Positions 1-8,443 of a stretch of 64,000 nt of DNA are shown here, piece by piece (the stretch's first letter is position 1; each line of letters opens with the position of its first letter). This stretch comes from Sphingomonas lacusdianchii (GTDB taxonomy: Bacteria > Pseudomonadota > Alphaproteobacteria > Sphingomonadales > Sphingomonadaceae), in the NCBI RefSeq assembly GCF_022664395.1, contig NZ_JAKRET010000004.1, positions 248,001 through 312,000 of the forward strand. The letters run 5' to 3'. Under the pieces are notes generated by a model. That model did not search any database. It was not told where the DNA came from and saw only the letters and a list, made by a program, of their open reading frames with translations. Made by a program: the position numbers and the translations under genes.

Positions 1-1217
1 CGATAGCCGGTATCGCCCGCGATCAGCAGCAGCGGCGCACCGTCCGACGGCGCGTTGCCCTTGGCATCGAGCAGCAGCGCGCCGTTACGCACGCGGACCC
101 GATCACGATCATCGGGGGCGGGGCGGAAAAAATTCCACTTCGTGCCGAGCGCCAGCGTCGAGAAATCGTCCGACAGCTTCTGGCCGTGGCGCAGCGCCTG
201 TCCACCCTTCGGCTTGGGCGTGGGCTGCGAAAGATCGCCACCGGTCATGCGGAACCAGCCATCGGGCGTCCATTCGATCGGGTCGAGCAGCGTCTGTCGC
301 CCGAGCGTCCAGAAACCATTCTCATAGCCGTGATAGACCGACCACCAACTGCCGTCCGGTCCCTCGACCAGCGTCGCATGGCCGCGCGACCACCATTTTT
401 CGTTCAACGAAGTGGTGCGGACGATCGGGTTGCCGGGATGATGCTCCCACGGTCCATGGATCGACCTCGATCGGGCGGCGATCACCATATGCCCGGTCGG
501 CGGCCCCGCCGTGCCGCCGACAGCGGTGACCAGATAAAAATAGTCGCCGTGGCGCATGACCTTCGGCCCTTCCGGGCTGAACCCCTCGACATCCCAGTCG
601 TCAGGATAGCGCCACGGGTCATAGACATGCTCGACTGTGCCGACGGTGCGAAGCCCGTCGTCGGACAGGCGGATGCGGTCGCCGCCCGACAGGAACAGCC
701 AGCGTGAGCCATCCTCGCCAACCGCATGGCCCGGATCGATATGATCGGGCAGCTTCAAGTCGATCGGGTCGGACCAAGGCCCGTCGATATGATCGGCCCA
801 GATCACCCAGCTGGTCGTCGGGTTCTTGGTCGGCACATACAGGTAATAACGGCCCTTGTGCTTGGTCAGTTCGGGCGCCCACACCGCGCCGATATTCGTC
901 GTGAGCGCGGCGGTGCGCGGTGTCCAGTTCACCAGGTCGCGCGAATGCCAGATGACCAGCCCCGGATAGGAATCGAAGGTCGAGAAGGTCATGTAATAAT
1001 CGCGACCATCCTTCAGGATCGTCGGATCGGGATGCTCGCCCGCCATCAACGGGTTGAGAAAGCGCCCATCGCCCAGATCGGCGATACGCTGATTGTCATG
1101 GCCGCGCCGATAGGGCGGGGCCGGGGCGGGCGCCGCCCCGCTCGCGGCGGGCAGCGCGGCGATCGCGCCGCCCAGCGCCGCGCCCGCCATCACCCCCCGC
1201 CGCGAAAGGCCGCTCAC
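1..1217 (-). CDS. Glycoside hydrolase family 43 protein, Tat-exported (3' end outside window)
   Basis: Likely removes arabinose or xylose from plant polysaccharide side chains in the periplasm. About 405 codons are in the window and the C-terminus lies beyond base 1. I chose the GTG at 1217 because it overlaps the TGA of the upstream TonB receptor as GTGA. A twin-arginine leader (SRRGVMAG followed by an Ala-rich stretch) covers about residues 4-30. GH43 five-bladed propeller motifs follow: EHPDP (candidate catalytic base D64), HIDPG (D161, candidate pKa modulator), GFSPEGPK (candidate acid E216) and SRGHA (H280). From about residue 345, DDFSTLALGTKW resembles the beta-sandwich domain attached to many GH43 enzymes. 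It is translationally coupled to the receptor and next to a pectate lyase, which favours an arabinan or pectin side-chain substrate. Exact specificity cannot be read from sequence. Confidence 0.88.
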   Translation of the reverse strand, partial: MSGLSRRGVMAGAALGGAIAALPAASGAAPAPAPPYRRGHDNQRIADLGDGRFLNPLMAGEHPDPTILKDGRDYYMTFSTFDSYPGLVIWHSRDLVNWTPRTAALTTNIGAVWAPELTKHKGRYYLYVPTKNPTTSWVIWADHIDGPWSDPIDLKLPDHIDPGHAVGEDGSRWLFLSGGDRIRLSDDGLRTVGTVEHVYDPWRYPDDWDVEGFSPEGPKVMRHGDYFYLVTAVGGTAGPPTGHMVIAARSRSIHGPWEHHPGNPIVRTTSLNEKWWSRGHATLVEGPDGSWWSVYHGYENGFWTLGRQTLLDPIEWTPDGWFRMTGGDLSQPTPKPKGGQALRHGQKLSDDFSTLALGTKWNFFRPAPDDRDRVRVRNGALLLDAKGNAPSDGAPLLLIAGDTGY

Positions 1218-4057
1218 ATCTTCACCCGCGCGCCGACCAGCAGCGTGCGCCCGAAATGGTTGTTCTCGTAATTGCGGCGCGCATCGACGTCGACGATGCG
1301 GCGGCGATAGGCATCGGTCAGGTTCGTCCCCTCCAGCGACAGTTCGAGGAAATCGGTCAGCTTGTAGCGGATCGACGCATCGACATTGGCGATCGAATCA
1401 TAGCCTTCGAAGATATTGCCGGTCCCCGATCCGCCATCGACATAGGGACCGCGATAGGCGACCGAGGTGCGGGCACTGAACCGGTCGTCTTCATAATAAA
1501 GCGTCGCATTGAACTGGCGCTTCGACACATTGTACAGTGTCTCGGTGCGGGTAACGGTCGGCAGTGCGCCGCCGGGCGTCGTCGCCGGACCCTGTTGCGT
1601 ATAATCGGCTTCGGACCGGACGAAGGTCGCGTTCACGATCCCGCCGAAGTTGCGCAGCACGCCGGGCAGGAAGCGGAACGGCGCCTGCAACGCGATTTCG
1701 ATCCCGTCGAGCGATGCGCCCTGCCCGTTGCCGGTGGTCGAGATCGTCCAGATATCCTGCGACTGGAGCGCGGGGTTGAGCGCGGCGGGAGACGACGACA
1801 CCAGCACCGACGGCGACAGTCCGGTTTCGGTGAAGGTGCCGCTGCGCGCGACCGCGACCGGGAAACTCGCCACGTCCTTGCGGAACAGCGCGACCGAGAA
1901 GGCCGATTGTGGGGCGAAATACCATTCGGCGGCCAGATCGTAATTGGTCGCGCGGAACGGGTCGAGGAACGGATTGCCGGTCGTGACCCGGAAGTTGAAA
2001 CCGTCGGCCGATCCGCCCGGCGTGAGATTGCCGAGCGACGGGCGGGTGATGACCTTCGCGATCGCACCGCGCACGATGATGTCGCTGGTCGGATACAGCG
2101 CGACGTTCATCGAGGGGAGCCAATCCTCGTAATCGCGCTGCACCGTCACGTTGACGCCGCTGTTGATGCCATAGGACGACTGATCGGTGCGGACGTAGCG
2201 GATGCCGGCGTTAGCCGCGTATTCGAGGCCGAACACGGTGCCTTTGGCATCGAATTGCAGGTAACCGCCCTTGGTCTCCTCGACCACGCCACGATTATTG
2301 CCGACGTCGAGCGCGAGCGGGCGGTCGTACAGGCCGGTAAAGTCGGTCACCGCATCGAAATTGGGGATCAGCCATTGCAGCGAGGTGCCCGACGGCGCGT
2401 TCGATCCCTTCAGCGTGAACAGTTCCGACAGCGCGCTGGTCGCCTGGAACCCATAGACGGCAGTCGGGCCGAAGGCGGTGCTAGCCGAACAGGTGATGGT
2501 GCCAAGCACCAGATCGCGCCCGCCATTGCCGCACACCGCCGTGTCGCGGGTGAAGGCGGTGATGTCATAGTCGTAGCGCCGCCACATGCCGCCGGCACGG
2601 ACCTGGAACCCCTCGGCCACGTCCCATTCGGTGCGTAGCTGTGCGGTCTTGAACTGGTTCACCACGTCCGATGGCCGGTCACGGATTTCGGCGAGCTGAA
2701 AATTGGCGGGATCGGTGACGCTGGTACCGAATGCCAGCAGCGGCAAATTCTTGTTGCTGTAATCGTAGCGATAGCCCTGCGCATCGCGATCGTCGAACAC
2801 CAACGTCGTTTCGACAGGCACGCTGGCATCCGATTTGGAAACACCGCCGAGGAGGGTGAAGCGGAACTTGTCGCTGACGTCCTGATCCCAGGTACCGCCG
2901 ATCTGGTAGAATTCGGTCTGCGACTGGCGGAAATAATGTTCGGTGCGGACCCACGCATCGTTCAGCGTCGCCGACACCATGTTGTTATTGTCGTCATAGG
3001 TCGGGTTGAGTACGTCGATCTGCCGCTCGTTCGAGCGCAGCAGCACTTCGCCCCATTTTTCGCGGCGGTCGGCACGGAAGCGCGAGTAGAGACCGTCGAT
3101 CGACACCTTGGTCGCATCGGTCGGCGACCATTGCACGCTGCCGGTCAGGCCCAGCCGTTCGCGGCTATGCTCGACCTCACCATAGCGCGGGATGCGCGGG
3201 TGGAAGGACAGGGCGGCGCGGTCGCAGGCGGCGCTGGCGATATAGGTGCCGCCCCGGTTCGGTGCGGTCCAGCAGGCGGTGCCGTCGACCGAATCGAAGC
3301 GCGCTTGCGCCCAACGGACGGTGTTGTTGCCGATCTCCTTGGTACGTGTGTCCTGATAGGCGGCGGAGATCGACGCGCCGAGCGTGCCGTCGGGCGATTT
3401 CCACCCGATCAGCCCGGCGAAGCGCGGACCGACCGTTTTCGACAGGTCGTTATAGTTGGCGACCGCCGATGCAGCGACGGTCAGACCGGTCTTGCCCGCC
3501 AATGGATTGCCCGTGTTCAGGTCGACGACCGCGCCCAGCGACCCTTCGTCCAGATCGGCCGACGCGGTCTTGTGCACGACGATCGAGCTGAACAGTTCGG
3601 ATGCGAACACGTTGAAATCGAACGACCGGTCGCGATTGGCCGAGGCACCGTCGCTCGACGTCGTCACCGTTTCCAGCCCGTTGACGCGGACGCGGGTGAA
3701 TTGCGCGCCAAGACCGCGGACGGTGATCGCGCGGCCTTCGCCGCCATCCCGCTGGATAGCGATGCCGGGAATGCGTTGCAGCGATTCCGCAAGGTTCTGG
3801 TCGGGGAATTTGGCGATATCCTCGGCAACGATCGCGTCGACCGCGCCGACCGACTGGCGCTTCACGTTCAGCGCGGCGTTGAGCGACGCGCGAAACCCGG
3901 TGACGACGATCTCGGCTTCGGCATCCTCGGCAGCGGTCGGTGCCGGATCGGTGCCCGTAGGGGCGGCATCCTGCGCATGCGCGGTGCCGGTCAGCGTGAC
4001 CAGCGACGTTGCGGCCAGCAGCGCGCGGACGATGTGACGGCGGTGATGAAACTGCAT
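1214..4057 (-). CDS. TonB-dependent receptor, Xanthomonas/Caulobacter carbohydrate type
   Basis: Outer-membrane active transporter of 947 aa, probably for an oligosaccharide released from pectin. A Sec signal peptide ends at about AHA-QD (residue 28). A TonB-box-like EIVVTGF segment comes next, then a plug domain with the IAKFPDQNLAESLQRIPG and ITVRGLG motifs typical of the large proteobacterial SusC-like receptors. A long beta-barrel follows and the protein ends in an aromatic/basic strand (LLVGARVKM). There is no N-terminal signalling (STN) domain, so it is a transporter rather than a sigma-factor transducer. It is divergent from the pectate lyase and shares a 231-bp intergenic region holding a LacI-like operator. 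It overlaps the downstream GH43 gene by 4 bp. Receptor identity is firm; the substrate is inferred from neighbours. Confidence 0.93.
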   Translation of the reverse strand: MQFHHRRHIVRALLAATSLVTLTGTAHAQDAAPTGTDPAPTAAEDAEAEIVVTGFRASLNAALNVKRQSVGAVDAIVAEDIAKFPDQNLAESLQRIPGIAIQRDGGEGRAITVRGLGAQFTRVRVNGLETVTTSSDGASANRDRSFDFNVFASELFSSIVVHKTASADLDEGSLGAVVDLNTGNPLAGKTGLTVAASAVANYNDLSKTVGPRFAGLIGWKSPDGTLGASISAAYQDTRTKEIGNNTVRWAQARFDSVDGTACWTAPNRGGTYIASAACDRAALSFHPRIPRYGEVEHSRERLGLTGSVQWSPTDATKVSIDGLYSRFRADRREKWGEVLLRSNERQIDVLNPTYDDNNNMVSATLNDAWVRTEHYFRQSQTEFYQIGGTWDQDVSDKFRFTLLGGVSKSDASVPVETTLVFDDRDAQGYRYDYSNKNLPLLAFGTSVTDPANFQLAEIRDRPSDVVNQFKTAQLRTEWDVAEGFQVRAGGMWRRYDYDITAFTRDTAVCGNGGRDLVLGTITCSASTAFGPTAVYGFQATSALSELFTLKGSNAPSGTSLQWLIPNFDAVTDFTGLYDRPLALDVGNNRGVVEETKGGYLQFDAKGTVFGLEYAANAGIRYVRTDQSSYGINSGVNVTVQRDYEDWLPSMNVALYPTSDIIVRGAIAKVITRPSLGNLTPGGSADGFNFRVTTGNPFLDPFRATNYDLAAEWYFAPQSAFSVALFRKDVASFPVAVARSGTFTETGLSPSVLVSSSPAALNPALQSQDIWTISTTGNGQGASLDGIEIALQAPFRFLPGVLRNFGGIVNATFVRSEADYTQQGPATTPGGALPTVTRTETLYNVSKRQFNATLYYEDDRFSARTSVAYRGPYVDGGSGTGNIFEGYDSIANVDASIRYKLTDFLELSLEGTNLTDAYRRRIVDVDARRNYENNHFGRTLLVGARVKM

Positions 4058-4217
4058 TGCAAACCCTCTCCCTGTCGTGATGACACCGGGCGCAATCTGC
4101 TTGTGCCTGATCTCATCATCTGGTCGGCGAGGCGGAGAATTGGCTCCGCACCGCCGTCGAACCTACCCTGCGGCACCTTTTGAGCCCCAAGATTCCGGTT
4201 TTGCCGTTTTCGGCTTG

Positions 4218-4231
4218 AGAAACCGGTGTCA
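4218..4231 (+). promoter_or_regulatory. Putative LacI-family operator, receptor/pectate lyase promoter region
   Basis: The sequence AGAAACCGGTGTCA fits RGWAAYCGGTGTCA, shared with sites at 8416-8429 and 9541-9554 (reverse orientation). It has the central CG expected of LacI operators. It lies 57 bp before the pectate lyase ATG and about 160 bp from the divergent receptor start, so one site could control both directions. Confidence 0.6.
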
Positions 4232-4288
4232 ACGCGACATTGTGCCGTCACGACGAAGCTGTCAAGAAGCGCGCGGAGAGGAAAATTC

Positions 4289-5668
4289 ATGAACCGACTG
4301 ACCTGCCTGGCCCTGGGCGGCCTGCTGTCGATCGCGGGCGTCGTGCTGCCGGCATCGGCGCAGACCGCCCCGGCATCGACCACCGCGACCGCCTTTCCCG
4401 GCGCACAGGGCTGGGCCGCGGTGACGCCCGGCGGGCGCGGCGGGCGTATCCTGCGCGTGACGACGCTGGCGGCCGACGGGCCCGGATCGCTCAAGGCCGC
4501 ACTGGAGGCAAAGGGGCCGCGCATCGTCGTGTTCGAGGTCGGCGGAGTGATCGATCTCGGTCGTTCGACGCTGACCATCACCGAACCGTTTCTGACCATC
4601 GCCGGGCAGACCGCGCCGTCGCCCGGCATCACGCTGATCCGCGGCGGCATCGATATCCGCGCACATGACGTGATCGTCCGGCACCTGCGCGTGCGGCCGG
4701 GGCTGGACGGACAGCCCAAGCGATCGGGGTGGGAGGTCGATGCGATGAACACCGTGTCGGCGCACAATGTCATCGTCGATCACTGCACGATGACCTGGGC
4801 GCTCGACGAAAACCTGTCCGCCTCGGGTCCGCGCTTCGATGGCGCGACGCCTGACGACTGGCGACGCGGCACCAGCCACGACATCACCTTCAGCTACAAT
4901 CTGCTGGCTGAGGGGCTGGCCGATGCCAGCCATCCCAAGGGCGAACATAGCAAGGGGTCGCTGATCCACGACAATGCGACGGGAATCCTGATCTGGCGGA
5001 ACGTCTATGCGCATAATGTCGAGCGCAGCCCGTTGCTGAAGGGCGGGGTGCAGGCGGCGGTCGTCAACAACCTGATCTACGACCCGGCCAAGCGCGCGGT
5101 GCATTACAACCTCATGGCGCTCGAATGGGCGGGGCATGAATATCAGGAGGGCAAGCTGTCGGCGGTCGGCAACGTCATGCGCGGCGGGCCGTCGACCGAT
5201 GCCGGGCTGCCGTTCCTGATGCTCGGCGGCGATGGCGACCTGCGCTATCACGGGCGGGACAATGTCGCGGTCGACCAGCATGGCAATCCGCTGCCGATGT
5301 TCGGGCGCTATGGGGTGACCCGCGCCAGGCTAATCGAGGCGAAGACGCCGCCGGTCTGGCCGACCGGCCTGCCGGTATTGCCGACGCAGGATGTCGAGAC
5401 GCATGTGCTGGCCAATGCCGGGGCGCGGCCATGGGACCGCGATGCCGACGATATCCGCGTGCTGTTTTTCGTGGCCGAGGGGCGCGGAAAGGTCATCGAC
5501 GACGAACGCGAAGTAAGTGAATATCCGCATCCGGTGCCGACCACGGCGCCTTTTGTCGAAGCAGAATGGGATCTTACCACGATGGAGCCGAAATCGGGAC
5601 GCTATCCGGGACAAAAGGGGCCGATCCAGGAATCGCTGTCGGCGCGCGACCGGGCGATGCGGCAATGA
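4289..5668 (+). CDS. Secreted pectate lyase
   Basis: Beta-elimination of polygalacturonate, giving unsaturated oligogalacturonides in the periplasm or outside the cell. 459 aa. The ATG at 4289 is preceded by GAGAGGA about 8 bp upstream and begins a clear Sec signal peptide ending at SAQ-TAPAS. The mature N-terminus AFPGAQGWAAVTPGGRGG and the stretch GSLKAALEAKGPRIVVFEVGG are hallmarks of right-handed beta-helix pectate lyases of the PL1-like group. Repeating coil motifs (HDVIVRHLRVRPG, HNVIVDHCTMTWALDEN) carry the Asp/His-rich calcium-binding face. The stop overlaps the next start (ATGA), so it is co-translated with the ThuA-cupin protein. The LacI-like site at 4218-4231 probably controls it. 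An internal start at 4226 would delete the signal peptide context and overlap the operator, so I rejected it. Confidence 0.92.
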   Translation: MNRLTCLALGGLLSIAGVVLPASAQTAPASTTATAFPGAQGWAAVTPGGRGGRILRVTTLAADGPGSLKAALEAKGPRIVVFEVGGVIDLGRSTLTITEPFLTIAGQTAPSPGITLIRGGIDIRAHDVIVRHLRVRPGLDGQPKRSGWEVDAMNTVSAHNVIVDHCTMTWALDENLSASGPRFDGATPDDWRRGTSHDITFSYNLLAEGLADASHPKGEHSKGSLIHDNATGILIWRNVYAHNVERSPLLKGGVQAAVVNNLIYDPAKRAVHYNLMALEWAGHEYQEGKLSAVGNVMRGGPSTDAGLPFLMLGGDGDLRYHGRDNVAVDQHGNPLPMFGRYGVTRARLIEAKTPPVWPTGLPVLPTQDVETHVLANAGARPWDRDADDIRVLFFVAEGRGKVIDDEREVSEYPHPVPTTAPFVEAEWDLTTMEPKSGRYPGQKGPIQESLSARDRAMRQ

Positions 5669-6753
5669 TCCGCCGGGTCGTCGTCGCCGTAGTGGCGCTG
5701 CTGTGTGCGGTGCCGGCGGTCGCAGCGCCGCGCGTGCTGCTCTTCCACCGCGCGACCGGGTTCGTGCATGATTCGATCCCGACCGCCGTCGCCGCGATCG
5801 ACCGGCTGGCGCGCGAACGCGGGCTGGAGCCGGTGGCGAGCGACGATCCGGCGGTGTTCGACCAGCCGATGGACTATGCCGCGATCGTGCTGGTGTCGAC
5901 GACCACCGATCCCAAGCGGGCCGAGACCGAATGGTTCGTCGGGCCCAGGCGCGATGCCCTGCAACGCTATGTCGAGGGCGGCGGCGGGGTGGTCGCGATC
6001 CATGCCGCGGCGGACTCGCACTATAACTGGCCATGGTATGCGAAGATGATCGGCGGCCGCTTCGCCCAGCATCCGCCGGGCGTGCCGGAGGCGGAGGTGA
6101 CGCGGTCGGCCGAGCGGCATCCGGCGATCGACACGCTGCCTGACAAGTTTCGTATCCCTGACGAATGGTACGGCTTTCGCGACCTGTCGACCGATCTCGA
6201 TTCGCTGCTGACCTTCGATCCGCAGTCGATCGGGGCGAGCGACGTGAACCCCAAGCCGCTGGCATGGGCACACCGTGTCGGGCAGGGGCGCGTCTTCTAT
6301 ACCGGGCTTGGCCATCGCAAGGAGAATTGGGCCGATCCCCGCCTGTTGGCGCATGTCGGCGGAGCGCTCGACTGGGCGGCGGGACGGGCCAAGGCGCCGG
6401 CGATGGTCGTGATCGACGAAGCGTCGACGCGAGTGGCGGAAGCGCCACCGCATGGGAAGATCGGTTCGGGCACGGCGTGGCGCATCACCGACCGGGTGCC
6501 GGGCCGGACGATGGAATTCCGCCGCCGGACGCTCGACAAGGGCGCGGCGATCGGTCTGCACCGGATCGGCCATGACGAGGTCTATCAGGTCGTGGCCGGC
6601 GAGGGCGAGGTGACCAGCGATGGCGTCACTCGGCGCGTCGGCGCGGGGACGACGGTGTATCTGTACAGCGGCGCGACCGTCGGGATCGCGCAGCGGGGGG
6701 CGAAGCCGTTGGCGCTGGTCGTCGCCTATCCGCTGACCGCACCGGTGCGTTAG
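5665..6753 (+). CDS. ThuA-like domain protein fused to a C-terminal cupin
   Basis: 362 aa, exported (signal peptide up to about residue 22, AVA-AP). Residues about 23-245 match the ThuA/trehalose-utilisation fold, a class I glutamine-amidotransferase-like domain. Visible motifs are VLLFHRATGFVHDSIP, the strand YAAIVLVSTTTDP, GGGVVAIHAAADSHYNWPWY and the GRVFYTGLGHRKENW end motif. Residues about 270-360 form a cupin (MEFRRRTLDKGAAIGLHRIGHDEVYQVVAGEGEVTSDG is split across its two motifs; key residues are the HRIGHDE acid/His set). ThuA-like proteins are frequent in polysaccharide loci but their reaction is poorly defined. The start overlaps the pectate lyase stop (ATGA), so it belongs to that operon. 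The stop overlaps the convergent esterase stop by 3 bp. A cupin could bind uronate or metal, but this is inference. Confidence 0.82.
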   Translation: MIRRVVVAVVALLCAVPAVAAPRVLLFHRATGFVHDSIPTAVAAIDRLARERGLEPVASDDPAVFDQPMDYAAIVLVSTTTDPKRAETEWFVGPRRDALQRYVEGGGGVVAIHAAADSHYNWPWYAKMIGGRFAQHPPGVPEAEVTRSAERHPAIDTLPDKFRIPDEWYGFRDLSTDLDSLLTFDPQSIGASDVNPKPLAWAHRVGQGRVFYTGLGHRKENWADPRLLAHVGGALDWAAGRAKAPAMVVIDEASTRVAEAPPHGKIGSGTAWRITDRVPGRTMEFRRRTLDKGAAIGLHRIGHDEVYQVVAGEGEVTSDGVTRRVGAGTTVYLYSGATVGIAQRGAKPLALVVAYPLTAPVR

Positions 6754-8294
6754 GTCCCGGGCTGGATATAGGGGAAGCGGGCGAACAGGTCGCGTTCCCA
6801 GCCGCGCGGGTTGTCGACCACGCGGTTGACGGTGTCGAACAGCATCGTCTGGCGGCGGGGCAGGGTGTAGCGCGGCCAGTTTCCGCCGGGATTGCCGTGC
6901 CTTGCCAGCGAGACGAAGGCGGCCTGCATCCGCTGCGACACGGCGCGGGCGGTGGGGCCGGTGCCGCAGACCGCGCCGGGGGCGTCGAGCGTGCCGAAGA
7001 CCAGCGGAATGTCGTCGGTATGCGCGGCGCCGCCGCCGGGGCGGAGCGGCGAACTATAGTCGAGCTGATAGACCCAGGCCGGAACGTCGGCGGCGGCGCG
7101 TTGTTCCGCCTCGATCAACTGGCCACGCCAGCTGCGGGCGGCAGTGGTGGCGGCGTAGAACAGGTCGGTCGGGGATAGGGTCGGGAAGCGCTGGCGATAC
7201 TGGGCGACGACCCATTCGGGATGAGCGTCGATCCGCAGTTGCGGGGCCATGCGCGCGGCCAGATTGTCCCAGTTCAGCCCGCGCAGCACCGGTCCGTCGA
7301 GCGGGACGAAGGCGCGGGTTTCGTCGCGGGTATTGCCCAGAATCAGCGGGATATCGCGGCCTTGCGGGTGGGCGTCGGGCCAGAAGGGATGGCGATCGAG
7401 CGACCGCATGTCGAGGACCGGACCCATATAGACGCCGCCGCCGAGGATCGGGTCTTCGGCGTCGAGCGCGTCGATCAGCCGGGCGACGGGGAGGGTGGCG
7501 GCTTCGGCCGGAGTCGCTTTCAGGCGGGTCAGGAAGGCCTCTGCGCGGCGGGTGGCGTTTAGGGGGCCGGAGGCGGTGACCTGTTGGCCGCTCATCGTCG
7601 CGGCGGCGTGGAACAGCCCGCGGGCGGCGGGCATGGCCATGAGGGTCGCGATCTTCGCGCCGCCGCCCGATTGGCCGAACAGCATGATGCGGTTCGGGTC
7701 GCCGCCGAAGTTGACGATGTTGCCACGTATCCATGCCAGTGCGAGCAATTGATCGCGTTGTCCGACATTACCGCTGTCGGGAAAACGCGGGTCGAGCCGG
7801 GCGAGATAGAGATAGCCAAGCGCGTTCAGCCGGTGGTTGACGGTCACCACCACGACGTCGCCCGACGCGGCCAGATGATGGCCGAACACCTGGGGTTCGA
7901 CGACCGTGCCGTTCGAATAGGCGCCGCCATGGAGATAGACCATGACCGGGCGGTTCGCGCCCGCGCGTGCCTCCGGCGTCCAGACGTTGAGGAACAGGCA
8001 GTCCTCGTCCTGATCGCCGATGTTGGCACGTTGCGGGCAGGAGGGGCCGAATTCGGTCGCGGCCTGTGTCTCGCGCGATGGGGCGGGTGCGGCAACCGGT
8101 TGAAAACGCTGGCGGCTGGGGTCGGTGCCGTAGCGGATGCCGCGAAAGACGTGGATGCCAGCTTCGGTGCTGCCGCGCCAGCGGCCGGCGGGGGCGGTGA
8201 CGACGGGGTCGGCGGGTGCGGCGCGCACGGGGCGGGCCAGCGCGAGGGCGGCGGCACCGGCGATCATGTCGCGCCGGGTGGTGGATGGGGTCAT
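6750..8294 (-). CDS. Type-B carboxylesterase/lipase family protein, Tat-exported
   Basis: 514-aa alpha/beta hydrolase of the cholinesterase/carboxylesterase type-B family. The N-terminus has a twin-arginine leader (TTRRDMIAGAA, residues 5-15) ending near RAA-P. Family signatures are EDCLFLNVWTP, the oxyanion motif LHGGAYSNG and the nucleophile elbow FGQSGGG with S209. NTRDETRAF (candidate acidic residue) and GAAHTDDIPLVFG (catalytic His) complete the triad. In this setting it may deacetylate or demethylate pectin or oligosaccharides in the periplasm, but the family is promiscuous and this is inferred only from neighbours. It is transcribed away from the pectate lyase operon and ends on top of it. 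A LacI-like operator lies 121 bp upstream at 8416-8429, supporting membership of the same regulon. Confidence 0.88.
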   Translation of the reverse strand: MTPSTTRRDMIAGAAALALARPVRAAPADPVVTAPAGRWRGSTEAGIHVFRGIRYGTDPSRQRFQPVAAPAPSRETQAATEFGPSCPQRANIGDQDEDCLFLNVWTPEARAGANRPVMVYLHGGAYSNGTVVEPQVFGHHLAASGDVVVVTVNHRLNALGYLYLARLDPRFPDSGNVGQRDQLLALAWIRGNIVNFGGDPNRIMLFGQSGGGAKIATLMAMPAARGLFHAAATMSGQQVTASGPLNATRRAEAFLTRLKATPAEAATLPVARLIDALDAEDPILGGGVYMGPVLDMRSLDRHPFWPDAHPQGRDIPLILGNTRDETRAFVPLDGPVLRGLNWDNLAARMAPQLRIDAHPEWVVAQYRQRFPTLSPTDLFYAATTAARSWRGQLIEAEQRAAADVPAWVYQLDYSSPLRPGGGAAHTDDIPLVFGTLDAPGAVCGTGPTARAVSQRMQAAFVSLARHGNPGGNWPRYTLPRRQTMLFDTVNRVVDNPRGWERDLFARFPYIQPGT

Positions 8295-8366
8295 GGGGCC
8301 TCTCCCTTGCGTCCGAAGCCGGTCTTTGCCGGTGGTGGCGTCGGGCCGCGCTCCTGCGGAGAAAGG

Positions 8367-8384
8367 CCCCAGCCTGCGCTGGGG
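8367..8384. repeat. Short palindromic REP-like unit
   Basis: CCCCAGCCTGCGCTGGGG in the gap between the LacI and esterase genes. It is a single core unit of the dispersed palindromic family also seen at 10456-10544, 13549-13623 and elsewhere. It can form a hairpin with a stem of about 7 bp. Confidence 0.6.
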
Positions 8385-8415
8385 CGACGGACTACGGCTA
8401 CCGATACAAGTTAAT

Positions 8416-8429
8416 GGTAATCGGTGTCA
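8416..8429 (+). promoter_or_regulatory. Putative LacI-family operator upstream of the carboxylesterase
   Basis: The sequence GGTAATCGGTGTCA matches RGWAAYCGGTGTCA, shared with 4218-4231 and 9541-9554. It lies 15 bp beyond the LacI stop and 121 bp before the esterase start. Only the CGGTGTCA half is perfect; the left half is weaker. Confidence 0.5.
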
Positions 8430-8443
8430 TCGGCGCCTGCAAG

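Noticed and set aside
1256..4183. Long plus-strand open frames (1256-2638 and 2936-4183) over the TonB receptor
   Set aside because: They are the antisense reflection of a GC-rich coding strand. Their products are Arg/Asp/Gly-rich without any motif, while the minus-strand frame is an unmistakable receptor.
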